A stretch of DNA of 64,000 bases from positions 2,356,001 through 2,420,000 of the forward strand of contig JAIXMG010000001.1 of NCBI GenBank assembly GCA_025201345.1, given 5' to 3'. The translations under genes and the position numbers were made by a program. Shown here piece by piece: positions 35,622 to 47,049 of the stretch; positions within the stretch are counted from its first letter, which is position 1; the number at the start of each line of letters is the position of its first letter. This DNA comes from Thamnidium elegans. Taxonomy: Eukaryota > Mucoromycota > Mucoromycetes > Mucorales > Mucoraceae. The notes beneath the pieces are model-generated. The model searched no databases. It worked only from the letters and a program-made list of their open reading frames with translations, and had not been told where the DNA came from.

Positions 35622-38142
35622 CTACACAACTCTTCTTCTAGCTAATGCTCTTTCTCGAATCAACTTAATTTCTTCAACTCTACGCTTTTTAGTTGACTCA
35701 ATTTCTAATTGTTCCTGTTCCTTTTTTTCATTTTCTTGTTGTATTATTTTATTTTCAGCTTCCAAGTCCAATTCTTCTATTTTTGGCTGCGCTTCACCGT
35801 TTAATCTAGTGGATGGTAATAATTTGATACGTTCTTGACCTTTACCGTTTTTAACCCAATCCCATAATATTTTACTAACACCCTTCATTACTGCCTTATT
35901 TGTATAAGTTATATTAGAATACATTACCCAATCTAATTCAGAAAACTGTAAATTATTTCTATCCAAGTTATTTGACAATGAACATAAAGGATGTAAATGT
36001 AAAGCAACAAGTGTAGTAGATAAAATATTATTTGAGCTTTCAATTGATAAATGTTCATCTGGGGCGTAATGTGAGAATACGGAACGATGTGCTCCCTTGT
36101 TGGCAATATTTGTGAAATATCCAGTTAAAAAGGACTCTAATATCGGTACTGGATCTACGCTTTCGCCATGATCGTTTTCACCCACTCTGCGAGTACGTAT
36201 TTTACCAGTAGATGATGATTTTAATTTACGTTTGATGACTGGACCATGTACAATTTTTAATTTTAATTTATCCATAACATCCATTAACTGTATTCTTACA
36301 TTAGCTGCAATATCTAATACCTTTGCGTTGATATAATTTTCTTTACACCATTTTTTACTTTTATCGTTTCTTTTCCATTCTTTCCAAACGTTTAAATATG
36401 TCATATGATCACCTGTATGATGCGCTAGTTTCAATTTACATGTTTCTGCTCTATTTACTTCTTCCTCTCCATCTTTTATACGTGGTGTCCTGAACAAATC
36501 TAAATCACCAGCCAGCATACTAACAATAATAACTACCTCATAACTACACTTATTTTCTTCTGCTGAACTTATCAACACACGAGCCAAAGCAGGCGATAGA
36601 GGAAAGTAACTCATTTGATCTCCCAATTTGGTGATTTTACCTTCTTCATCAATCGCTTCCAATAAATACAATTGCTTTAAGGCATTACGAACCAATGTTT
36701 CCTCTGGTGGATCAATAAACGCAAAATTCAATACGTCCACAATATTTAATTTCTTTAGTGACAAAACTGTACCGAGTAAACTACTTCTTTGAATTTCGGG
36801 AATTGTGTTGGGTAATAATTGATTGAAACTATCTTCGCTGTATAATCGAAATGCTTTACCGGGTGCTGTTCTACCGGCTCGACCTGCTCGTTGAATGGCT
36901 GCTGCTTGACTGATTTCAGTCACTAATAATGCGTCCATACCTGTATTGGGATCATATGATTTCTCTTTTACAAAGCCTGAATCCACTACATAACGAATAC
37001 CTGGAATAGTAACAGATGTCTTTTTTTTTGATTTAATACTTTTTTTTTTCCTGTACGTATATAAATTAACTAACTTACCTGGGCAACATTGGTAGCAAAT
37101 ACAACTTTTCGATCACCTCTTCTTGGTAATTCAAAAACAGCCTTTTGATCAAACGTTTCCAAACTGGCATGTAACGGGTATACCACAGCATTTTTTACTT
37201 CTTCATAAAACTTTATCTCTCTTTTATAATTGGTCTTTCTCGACTTTTCTTCAAACGCTTTACAAGCTCTTTCAATATCATTTTGACCTGTTAAAAAGAC
37301 AAGGATATCTCCTTCTGGTTCGCTAGCATGAATAGACCAGGCAGTTTCTACAGCGCGATCTACAAAAGCCGATTTTAATGTATTGATACGAGGAGCATCC
37401 ACAGGATAAATGACTTGTACAGGATAAGTTCTACCAGGAATCTCAAAGATAGGACATTCACCAAAGAAATCAGAAAATTTAGCAACATCGAGTGTGGCAG
37501 ACATGATCAATATCTTTAAATCAGGTCGAAGTTTATGGGTTTCTTTTAATAAACCAAATAAAACGTCGGTTTCTAAAGTACGTTCGTGAGCTTCATCAAT
37601 AACAACGACCGAGTACTGAGTCAAGTAAGGATCGAGCGTGGCTTCACGTAATAAAATACCATCTGTCATATATTTAAGTTGTGTGGTCGATGAGGTACGA
37701 TCATCAAAACGAATGGTGTAGCCTACTTTGGATCCTAATCGAACGTCTTGTTCTTCGCTTACTCTTTTTGCAACTGTAATGGCCGCAATACGTCTAATTA
37801 TTAAAACAGAAAGTGTGCGTGTCAGTAATCGAACTAGAATCGACAAAGAGGCTTCTTTTTTTTTTTTACTTTACCTAGGTTGAGTGACACCGATCCTTTT
37901 CATTTCAGGCATTTCCTCTAAAATGTATTGAGGGATCTGTGTTGTTTTACCAGAACCTATTTTTTTTTATTTATTTATTTTGTAAGTGGTTATAATAATA
38001 ATATATTTGGGTTGAAGTATTTACCCGTTTCGCCAATAATGACCAGAATACTGTACTCTCTAATAGCTTCAATTAGATCATGTTTATATTCGAAAGTAGG
38101 AAGATTTTCTCTTTGTTCACGAATTCGATCGTGGTGAGACAT
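35622..38142 (-). CDS. DEAH-box RNA helicase (DHX40/Prp22-like)
   Basis: Exons 38142-38025, 37956-37875, 37793-37079 and 37019-35622 give 770 aa. Motif I GETGSGKTTQ (split by intron 1), Ia TQPRRIAA, II DEAH in VVIDEAHERT, III SAT (LIMSATLD), IV FLTGQNDIE, V TNVAQTSVTI, VI QRAGRAGR. HA2 and OB-fold regions follow (YFPLSPALARVL; GYFTNIA), ending in a Lys/Arg-rich coiled tail (RERALARRRVV). The short N-terminus before motif I and the GSKVGYTIRFDD and YMTDGILLREA segments resemble DHX40, but Prp22/Prp2-type relatives are possible. The product probably remodels RNA or RNP in the nucleus. Confidence 0.92.
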
Positions 38143-38920
38143 TTTTTAAATTGCAAAGAAAAAAGAAATAAAAAAGCATGTTACGCGAATCATTTACAAC
38201 GTGCAGGAGCTTTTTGAAGACCGATATTTGTCGCTCACAATCACTCTTTAAATAGCTTTGACCTAGTAAAAAAGCTCTTATTGTTTACAGCTAACAGAAG
38301 ACTCCAATTTTAAACTTGGAAGAAACTATAATAGTTCATTACAATGGGGAAATATGAAATTAGGTGATCATTTACCTGCGATAGTCGCTGTAACTTCTTT
38401 AATTGTTACCCTTTTAAATTGCGATAATAAGGTTGTTTATGTTGCAAAAGATCAATAACATTATAAAATTTAATTTTGGCGTGTCCAATTTCTTGACTCT
38501 TGCCATAAAATGCAGACGATATATTTTTTACCCAGTTTCGATATGAAGTTTAGCATAAATTTGCAGCGTAATTATATATCCGCTCGCATCAACTCTAACG
38601 TCTCATAAGTAGACGTGTTAAAAGCTCCCAGAAGAGTAGATACAGATGATAAGATATCATTAAAACCATACGTCTACCTTTAAGTCGTTCTACTTATAAA
38701 ACAGGAACTGGTGATCACTATTTATATTATTCTATTTACACTACGTTATAACAACTTTAAAACCCCAAATTTCGAACATATTGTTACAACAATAGGAATA
38801 GAGGATTTCTTTATTATTATCGGGACATATTAATTAAAAAAACAAATGTTTGAAACTGTGTAACGTGTTAGAATTCACATTGTTTTTTTTTATTAATTTA
38901 TAAACGTGAACGGTATTTAA
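38143..38920. other. Intergenic, 778 bp
   Basis: AT-rich with no ORF or RNA gene that I can support. It includes the promoter of the helicase gene (38143-38300) and the 3' flank of the GST gene. Confidence 0.5.
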
Positions 38921-39703
38921 TTACTGAAAAGTTTTTTCAAAACTAGGACGAGCTTGAATATGTTTATAATAGGTTTCCAAGTTGGGACGGTTAGCAAATA
39001 CTTGTTCAGGCTTACGAACCAAAAGAGCACGATAAAGATAAGGGGTGAAATGAATTTCGGCAACACTATATTTACCGAAAAGGAAAGACCCATTGGCCTT
39101 CAATAGCGATTCAGCCTTGTCGAGAAATTTTTGTCCTACTTCCCAAAGATGTTTATTGGTAGCGAACATTTCGTCAGCTTTACCTGATTCATAAACATGA
39201 ATGATTTTCTTTGATTCTTCAATATTCTTGTTGTATAAATCTTTATATTGAGGGGCTTGTTCAAGGTAAGTTTCCCAACCTTTAATACGACCTTGAAGGA
39301 AAGGAACGATCATATTCTTCTTTTGTTCAAGTTCTTGAGGATTACCGGATGTAAAGAAGAGAGCGTTACCAATATCTGCGTCTTGATGCATTTCTTTTAA
39401 AAAAGAATCGATTTCTTCTTTTTCACCTGGAATACTTAAACGATTACCAGCTAAATTATCAAGATATTCAACAACGGATTTTGTATCTGTCTTTACTTGA
39501 GTTTCTCCATTTTCTTCAATTTTTAATGCAGGAATAGTGTGTTGAGGGTTAATAGCCAAATACTCGGGAGAAAAGTTTTCTGCTTTAGAAAGATCAATTT
39601 CAACTTGCTTTACATCAGGCACGTCAAGTTCATATACTGCTAAACGACCTGCTGCAGCCCAAAGAGATAATTTAAAAGTATAGAGTGTAAGGTGAGGAGA
39701 CAT
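38921..39703 (-). CDS. Glutathione S-transferase-like protein
   Basis: A single-exon gene of 260 aa. The N-terminal thioredoxin-like domain starts LTLYTFKLSLWAAAGRLAVY, and the glutathione-binding loop carries the cis-Pro in NPQHTIPALKI, followed by DTKSVVEYLDN (the E/D-S/T element that contacts the gamma-glutamyl group; here KS instead of ES). An all-helical C-terminal domain follows (FLFGKYSVAEIHFTPYLYRA, the N-capping box region). The fold is typical of cytosolic GSTs; the class is not obvious. Codon use is strongly biased, suggesting good expression. The substrate is unknown. Confidence 0.85.
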   Translation of the reverse strand: MSPHLTLYTFKLSLWAAAGRLAVYELDVPDVKQVEIDLSKAENFSPEYLAINPQHTIPALKIEENGETQVKTDTKSVVEYLDNLAGNRLSIPGEKEEIDSFLKEMHQDADIGNALFFTSGNPQELEQKKNMIVPFLQGRIKGWETYLEQAPQYKDLYNKNIEESKKIIHVYESGKADEMFATNKHLWEVGQKFLDKAESLLKANGSFLFGKYSVAEIHFTPYLYRALLVRKPEQVFANRPNLETYYKHIQARPSFEKTFQ

Positions 39704-40089
39704 ATTGGTTTACTTTAAAAAAGTTGTATTAAAATAAAAATAAAAAAAAAAGGAATAAAACGAAAAATTGGGCTTTTTTAAAAGGTGCGGATTCAAAACG
39801 TGCGATTACCTCATTATTATTTTTTTTTAAAGTCCCGGATATGGTTTTACTAAGGCAGTTTCCTAATGAAGAAGGCCACGTAAAAGCATAAGAGGATGAA
39901 TAATCCAGTAATTCAGTTTGTTTATTAAAAGATGATTAATAACGGTTGCCAAAGTACAACATTTATCGAATAGAAAGATTGCATTCCTTTGATTTTTTAT
40001 ATTAGTAATTATACAGGATTTTAGTCTTAATTGGTGGCTATTTTTTATTTTGGATGAGATACGTAGGAAAAGATAATATATAGTGGTAA
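39704..40089. other. Intergenic, 386 bp
   Basis: This is the promoter side of the GST gene and the flank of the transposase relic. I see nothing further in it. Confidence 0.5.
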
Positions 40090-40560
40090 CATTTACCTTA
40101 AGACTAGTTCTTTATTGATGCACCTAACCCAGCCTTTGCAATCCCGAACAGTAACTGGTCCACAAGCTGTAGGAAATTGCTTAAGACCTTCTTTGGTTAA
40201 TGCTAGTGTTGAGTGTCAGTTGTTGCCAAGGTACTGAATTAAAAAAAGGGTATGATGAGGGGAAAGCTTTTGTTTTTTACCTCTGTTTTTGACTTTTGGA
40301 GAAAAATCAGGCAATACACTACCGTTACTATCGTTAAACTCCTTGAACAACCTGTAGGCACTTTGTCGCGGCATATTACAACGTATTGCCGCTTTAGGTA
40401 CAGTAGTGCCCTCGACTTGCACCATCTGTATGGACATACGCACTTACTCGGGTGAGTACCTCTTGTACTTTCTTCTACCGCCATCGATCGATACAGTCTT
40501 CTACTACTATTTCTACTTAAATTATCTTTCTTGCTGTCATATCTACTTTTGCCCATTTTA
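40090..40560 (-). pseudogene. Tc1-type transposase, N-terminal HTH fragment
   Basis: From 40560 on the minus strand, one frame reads KYKRYSPE, then an in-frame TAA, then VRMSIQMVQVEGTTVPKAAI and RQSAYRLFKEF: a helix-turn-helix DNA-binding region. The continuing frame gives LSPHHTLFLIQYLGNN and, after a further disruption, LALTKEGLKQFPTACGPVTV (second HTH-like part). Similarity ends near 40090. No DDE domain is attached. The fragment complements the C-terminal fragment at 23.1 kb and may derive from the same family. Confidence 0.7.
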
Positions 40561-40999
40561 TCTCTCACCTTTTTGTCACTTTAAAACCCTTTTTCATACG
40601 TTACTATTTTTTTCAAGGAACCTTTGATAAACATCAAAGGATAACCTTACCGAACTTATTTAGTACAAATACCATTATATTTTCTTACCTTAAATAAACC
40701 TATCTCGTTTTACTTTTAAAAAACTTTTATCATATAATCCTTTAGGATAATATCATTATTATACTTAAAATCCCTTGTATATTCCTTTTCTTTATTATTA
40801 ACCTTTCAGTTTATAATACCTTTTACAGTTGGACAACTTAAAACCTGGTGCTCAATATAATTTTATCTCATTCTTATTACATCAATAGTCCAATAAAATG
40901 AAATGAACTTTATTGAATATCCGAATCGTACAGACTATTTGTTAAGAACGATCAAGACAATATGAACGTGTCACGTAATTCAGGAAAAAATAAAAAATA

Positions 41000-41073
41000 T
41001 GATTTCTGCCAGACTTGAACTGGCGACCGTCTGCGTGTTAAGCAGACGTGATAACCGACTACACCAAGAAACC
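41000..41073 (-). tRNA. tRNA-Val (anticodon AAC)
   Basis: Minus strand. Acceptor stem GGTTTCT pairs with AGAAATC (one G-T), with discriminator A at 41000. The D arm is GTAGTCGGTTAT. The anticodon stem-loop TCTGC-TTAACAC-GCAGA gives anticodon AAC (Val). The T arm GCCAG-TTCAAGT-CTGGC is perfect. No intron. Its 5' end (41073) is the exact left border of the LINE element. Confidence 0.96.
41059..41073. repeat. Left copy of 15-bp target-site duplication (inside tRNA-Val)
   Basis: CTACACCAAGAAACC here equals the complement of tRNA-Val nucleotides 1-15. It recurs exactly at 47072-47086, directly after the LINE 3' end. Confidence 0.85.
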
Positions 41074-41242
41074 ACCTTTCTTTCACTTTTAAAAAACACT
41101 TTTTTAAATTTCGTGTAACCACAATTTTGGCACTGTATAACCCTTAAATCTTACTCCGATACTCTAAAAAAAAAAAAACAAAGATATCAATACAGCTAAT
41201 AATTACTCCAAAAAAATAATAATAACGTAGACTCTTACCTAA

Positions 41243-41939
41243 ATGGATAATTCTACTCCCTCTGGATCTCAATCTGGAGAAAACCCAACCTCTGCTATTA
41301 AACCAGCAGTTGCTACTACTACCATTAACTCATCTGATAAAGATGTAGAACAAAAAAAAAATAATAATAATAACCAAAAAAACACTGAAAAAAATAACAC
41401 TGAACAAAAAAATACTGAACAAAAAAATAAAAAAGAACAAGAAAATAAAAAAAATAATAAAAATATTATAGGAGGTAATAGTAGTAACTCTAAATATAAC
41501 ACTCGAACAGGAAAATCTGGCGTACCAATCCTAGTCACTCCTTCGTCTAGTGCATCATCAATTTATGCACCTACTCCTTCCACCACAACAAAATCAACAA
41601 CATCAACAGGAAAAAGAGGTGCACCATCCAGCACCCCACCTCCCCTCTATGGATCCAATGAAACATTAATGTCTTCAGTGGACTTGCAAATAATGGAAGA
41701 ATTCAAAGCAAATAGAGGCATAATCTGTTGCCCTAAATGCAATGAAAAAGGTACAATAAACAAAAACGGTCATACCAGAAACACCAAGCAACCAAGACCT
41801 CAATTTGTCTGTAAAGAATGCAAACAAATAATCACTATACAACAGATAGAAACTGAAATTATCTCCGTAACAGGAAGTAATAAAAAAAGACTAACTGAAA
41901 AAATTAAGGAACAAAATCAACAAGAAGATAAGGTTTCCC

Positions 41940-41970
<31 letters not shown>

Positions 41971-43204
41971 TGAACAACAAAACGAACAACAAAATAAACC
42001 ATCTGTTATTGAAGACTCCTCAGATGAAGAGGAATTATCTTCATACGACTTTGATGATGATATTCCTATGGAAGATGTGGATAATATTATCAACAAACAC
42101 AACAGCAACAAAAATAACAACAACGACAGCAACAACGACAACAACTACAATCTTGCAAACCGTGTATCGGAATTGGAACAAGGATTCCAAGGGATGCAAC
42201 AAATTATAAAAGAAAACATTGAACTGAAAAATGAAGTACAAAAACTAAAAAACCTTTTAAAAAATTACATGCAAGCTGAAAAAAATACTGAACAGTCAAA
42301 TGCACAAAAAAATACACAAAAAAATATACAAAAGAACACACAAAAAAATAATAATAACACTATTACTGAAAATAACAATTCTTCCAGTTTAGATGTAGGT
42401 TTTGAAATGGAATACCCAAACCTCACTACAGATACTACTACATCTCAAACCAACACTGAACCCCCTATCTCTTATGCTCAGGTAACAAAAAGTAAAAAAA
42501 ATCAATTTAGAAAAAAAAATATGAGATACAGGTCAAACAATCCTACCGAAAAGGAATTGATTATAGCAGAACGAACTTTCCAGGAACGTGCCCCTGAAGA
42601 TATAAATAAATTTTTATATGTATATGTACCCGTTAAAAGACGTATGCGATCTAACGAGCTAAGAAAGAAATTAACATTATTAGGCATTGACAACATACAA
42701 GTCCTTGATGTATACTGTCCTGATTGGTCTGTAGCAGCCATCTTAGTACATGAAAAATACGTGGAAACAATTATGGACAAGTTCTCAAAAGCCAAAATCG
42801 AGCTTAAATCAGATTACAACCACATGGATCCTATCCATATTAGAGACCCTAAGCTACAAAGCCTCACTATTGAAGAAAAACTGGAACAGTCCAAAAAAAT
42901 ATTTAACAATAACATGATGAGAGCATTAAGTGGCATGAGATACACAGCAAGATACTCTGTCGCACGTTGTTTTTTCAGGGACAACCTCATTACTCTAGAA
43001 CAACTGCAATCCATCCTGAAAGGAAATACAAGCAACAACAACATCAATAATAGTGGGTTTGTTGTAACATCATCAGCAACAGAAAATAACAATGACAATA
43101 GTACACAAGTAGATGTACTCATGGATGGAAGACAATTAACACCACTTGTACCATCAACTTTAGATACACCAACACCACCAATCATTAATCAATTAAATGA
43201 GTAA
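41243..43204 (+). CDS. LINE ORF1 protein: zinc ribbon, coiled coil, RRM-like C-terminus
   Basis: 653 aa. Residues 1-140 are Thr/Asn/Lys-rich and disordered. At about 160-195 a zinc ribbon CCPKCNEKGTINKNGHTRNT, continuing to FVCKECKQI, resembles the N-terminal zinc finger of IS1 InsA-type transposases. Next come a Gln/Asn-rich tract and acidic patches, a coiled coil near 310-345 (LEQGFQGMQQIIKENIELKN), then low complexity. The C-terminal third has a compact alpha/beta region (FLYVYVPVKRRMRSNELRKK...NIQVLDVYCPDWSVAAILVH), likely an RRM-like nucleic acid-binding fold followed by a basic helical segment. LINE ORF1 proteins coat the RNA and act as chaperones. The frame is intact and overlaps ORF2 by ATGAGTAA. 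Confidence 0.85.
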
Positions 43205-44681
43205 TAACACAACATATGAAAACTCTTTTTTTAAAATAGGCTTATTTAATGCAAATGGGCTTACATATGAAGCAATCGATAATATAATTAACTACTTGCC
43301 CTTACATACAAACATTCTTTTTATAACAGAAACATGGCTACTATCTCCAAGACGTTTAAACACTGACTGGGAACAACAAAACACATATGGCACTAAACGA
43401 CTAAATTCATATACTGGACAAGATGGACTTTCATATATAGTCCATCCTGGCTTTCCTTTTCCAGTCATTCCAATCATTAACAATAATCCCCAGCATAACA
43501 AATACACAATATCATGTAGAATTCAAAATCTAATTATTCACTGCTTTTATTTACCTCCTCGAGTATCTGATAGCTTATGCATGACAATTATACAATCCTT
43601 TATAGACCAATATGACGACTCCGAATATGACGTTATTTTTTGTGGTGATTTTAATGCAAGGATGGGAATCCTAACAGGCGATTATCGCACAACAAATACA
43701 ACACAAACACCTCGTACTAATAACAGAGGAAACCTTATGCTACCATTAATTATCAACAATGGACTAACTTTATGGAATGAAAAATTATGCTATGGCATAC
43801 CAACTTACCTTACTGGAACAACTAATTCAACAACAAATGTAAAATCAAGTATAATTGATTTCTTCCTCACAACTACAACAGACAAATTTTTATGCCCTGA
43901 AATGTCAATAGCAACTGACTTATCACTAGGATCAGATCACAAACTCGTAACTTTTGGGTTTCAATACCAATTCAACCAACCTACAGTCACTACAGAACAA
44001 CAACATCCCCGTAAACTATGGAGAATAAAAAAGTTAAAACCAAAAGAAAAACGGGTAAAAACTGAATCATATGAAAAAAATATACTTAACTTTACAGATA
44101 CACCACAATCCTCTCCTTCTAATACCTCTGATACCTATGATACCAATCCTTCTCAAAAAGAAACACAAGACACCAACTATGAACAAGATAATAAGTATAT
44201 AAACAATTATCGAGACAAAATAATATTTTTTTTTCAAAATAGGGTAGAACCTCTATTTGAACAACCCTCACCCTCAATTAACTTGATTAACACAACAATC
44301 GTCGAATCTATTCAACAAGCACTGGATTCGTCAGTTGGTGAACAGAAAAAAAGAAAAAAGCATTGGCGTTGGTTCTGGAATGAACACCTACAGGAAGAAG
44401 CAACAAAAAGAGAACAGCTCTACAAAAAATGGAATAGAGCACACGGTATCAACAAAATTGAATATTGGAAGTCACACCTGGAACAATCAGAAAAAGTAAG
44501 ATCTCTAATCAAACAATACAAAAACAAATACTTTCGCTCTTTCTGCAACAAACTTTTGACAGATGAATATTCAAAAACACTGCAAAAATTAAAAACAATT
44601 CGACGTAGCAGAGATAAAACTGTTACATTCCAAAATGAAAATGGTCCTGCAGCAGCAGCTGAAATAATGGTAACAAATTAA
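43197..44681 (+). CDS. LINE ORF2, 5' part: apurinic-type endonuclease domain (truncated by frameshift)
   Basis: The ATG at 43197 lies inside the end of ORF1. Endonuclease motifs in order: IGLFNANGL (N), LFITETWL (E), VIFCGDFNARMG (D-x-N), IDFFLTT and the terminal SDHKLVTF (SDH). This is the Exo/Endo/Phosphatase fold that nicks target DNA to prime reverse transcription. A long linker follows, with a charged HWRWFWNEHLQEE stretch. The frame ends at 44681, where the continuing reading frame shifts by one nucleotide into the RT frame. A single-base deletion near 44668 is the simplest explanation. Confidence 0.85.
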   Translation: MSNNTTYENSFFKIGLFNANGLTYEAIDNIINYLPLHTNILFITETWLLSPRRLNTDWEQQNTYGTKRLNSYTGQDGLSYIVHPGFPFPVIPIINNNPQHNKYTISCRIQNLIIHCFYLPPRVSDSLCMTIIQSFIDQYDDSEYDVIFCGDFNARMGILTGDYRTTNTTQTPRTNNRGNLMLPLIINNGLTLWNEKLCYGIPTYLTGTTNSTTNVKSSIIDFFLTTTTDKFLCPEMSIATDLSLGSDHKLVTFGFQYQFNQPTVTTEQQHPRKLWRIKKLKPKEKRVKTESYEKNILNFTDTPQSSPSNTSDTYDTNPSQKETQDTNYEQDNKYINNYRDKIIFFFQNRVEPLFEQPSPSINLINTTIVESIQQALDSSVGEQKKRKKHWRWFWNEHLQEEATKREQLYKKWNRAHGINKIEYWKSHLEQSEKVRSLIKQYKNKYFRSFCNKLLTDEYSKTLQKLKTIRRSRDKTVTFQNENGPAAAAEIMVTN

Positions 44682-44682
44682 A

Positions 44683-46834
44683 TAATATATTTAAAGGACC
44701 ACAGGATAATATACTTGCTACACTTGATAGATACCCTGATATGGACCCATCAATTTTTGATGGTATTAATACTGGCACCAACATTACAACAGAATCAACA
44801 CAATTAGATGAGAATGGCAACTCACTCCCTTTTACACTATGGCACATACAACAAGCCATCGAAGATCTCCCTACCAACAAAGCGCCTGGCATAGATCACC
44901 TAAAAGCAGAAATGTTCAAACCGATAAATGAACACCTTTCAAAAATCTTATTTAAATTTTATGATTTATGTTGGAAACAAGGAAAAACACCAAAGGACTG
45001 GAATATCGCCCAAGTAATACCAATTTACAAAAAAGATGATCCAACAGATGCAGCAAATTACAGACCGATCAGCCTAATATCAGCACTAAGAAAAATCTTT
45101 GAATTATGCCTATACCCAATACTGTTAAAAGTATCACCGGTAATAGATGTAGCACAAGGGGGATTTCGAGACCGAAGAAGCACCTTGGATCAAGCACTAT
45201 GCCTACACCAAATAATGGCCCACCAAAAAAAAATTACCAGATCCCAGCAATACGTTGCTTTCCTGGATATTAAATCAGCCTACGACACTGTCAACAGAAA
45301 TATCATTTGGAATTCATTACAAGAACATGGAAAAATATCAACGTACTTCCTGAACATTTTAAAATACATGTTTGATAATATACTTGTGCAAGTTTTATTA
45401 TCTGGTTACAGTTCATCTAACATACACCCCGAATTTGGTATACTACAAGGATCAACTTTATCTCCTCACTTGTATTCTATATTTATCAACTCGTTACCTA
45501 CAGTACTGCGCGAAAGCATACCAGAAGTAACAGGTCAAATAAATATAGAATCAACTCCCTTTACAATTCGATATCCTCAACAACCTAATGACGTTAGTCT
45601 AGGTATAAACAGCCTATTATTTGCAGACGATGTAGCATTAATTGCAACGAAAGAAAATTTACAACATTTACTAAATGTATCAGAACAGCATTCAATTACA
45701 TTAAACTATAGATGGAATCCAAAAAAATGTGCCATCCTTGTGCCAGACAATCAAACCGATATTGAGTTTAGATTATACCAAGAAATAGTATCAACGGTTA
45801 CAATATTTAAATATTTAGGAATCCATTTTAATTCAAAAGGAATCAATTCAAAAAGTTTAATCATTGGAAACGCAACAAAAGCTGTCAACAGTATGAAAAC
45901 CTTACATTTCCTCGGTGCCAACCATAATGGTTTTGACAAATTTCTATCTCTCAAACTTTACAAATCATTTATTCGCCCTGTACTGGAATATGGAGTCTCA
46001 ATCATTCGATCCAACAAAAAAGATTTCAAACTACTAGAAGATGCGCAAGACCAATGTGTACGATTGATGTTTAATGGTCACAAAACATCATCCACAAAAG
46101 TAATCCGTCACCTCAACAATACAGCATCAATGGAAGAGAGAATGGTTTCTTTAACAGCAAAAAATATCTTTAGAATTATAAACTTCCAAAGCCCTAAGTC
46201 ACTTATCACAATAGTAAACAAAAAACTACAACACGAAAATTATATCACCCACTGGATATATTTACAAAGACATAATCCAATATGGTGTATATTCGAAGCC
46301 TATTTACAAACAGACCCACTCATAGTTAGAAACAAAGGCGAACAATTAATACAACTGAAAAACAAAATCATAGAATGGCGAAAACAAAACCTAAAACAAT
46401 TACAATCAAAACAAACATATCTTGGACTCTGCAACTCTGAATTAAGAAACGATCCAGTTATGTTTATACCAATGTCAAATTATGAAAGAAGTAGAGTACT
46501 TAGGTGGAAAATGGGGTGGCTCCCAGGTAAACCCCAAGTATGTCGAAACTGTAATAGCAATAATAGAACAACTCGCACTCATTTAACAACATGCTTACGC
46601 ATTCACAACAAACTAAACATGTCAATAATCTATATCTCACCAATAGATGAAGTACTAAATCACTTACCAAGATATACAATTACAAACAATTGGAAAAAAA
46701 ATTACTGGCGTAGAGTATGGCCAATTGTTTGTGAATTACTCTTCAAAATAGAACAACTTTGTTTACCAGCAGAAGAAGAAGTAAACACGGATCCTCTTTT
46801 CGGCGATCCATTCCTGCAATCACTCAAACCTTAA
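44683..46834 (+). CDS. LINE ORF2, 3' part: reverse transcriptase and CCHC zinc knuckle
   Basis: The ATG-initiated frame is 44741-46834 (697 aa), but the homologous frame begins at the frameshift (NKLNNIFKGPQ). RT blocks: NKAPGIDHLKAEMF, WNIAQVIPIYKKDD with NYRPISLIS, GGFRDRRSTLDQ, FLDIKSAYDTVN (first Asp), ILQGSTLSPHLYSIFIN, LLFADDVALIA (FADD catalytic box), and KYLGIHFNSKG. The C-terminus has VCRNCNSNNRTTRTHLTTC, a C-x2-C-x7-H-x4-C knuckle as in LINE ORF2 proteins. No RNase H domain is visible. Confidence 0.9.
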
Positions 46835-47015
46835 CTATACCTCTTTTTTTTGAAGTACATATATCTTATATTACTCAAATCTATCTCTTTCTCTCTACTT
46901 TTTATTTCACTGCTATTATTATAATAGCCACAATTCTCACCCTACATTATTTTTTATTTCCTTTACATATAAGGACTTTTTTTAGTTTCAATTTATTTTA
47001 ACATTACAATCGAGG

Positions 47016-47049
47016 GAGTAACTAGTACTCGCTTGTTCATCACGAACAA
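47016..47049 (+). other. Two adjacent inverted repeats in the LINE 3' UTR
   Basis: GAGTA/TACTC (47016-47020 and 47026-47030) and TTGTTC/GAACAA (47033-47038 and 47044-47049) can form consecutive small hairpins just before AATAAAGTCTTAAT and the target duplication. They may be the RT recognition signal of an element that lacks a poly-A tail. Confidence 0.5.

Noticed and set aside
41269..42241. Minus-strand ORFs opposite LINE ORF1 rich in Leu/Phe/Val
   Set aside because: They are antisense shadows of Asn/Gln/Lys-rich coding repeats.
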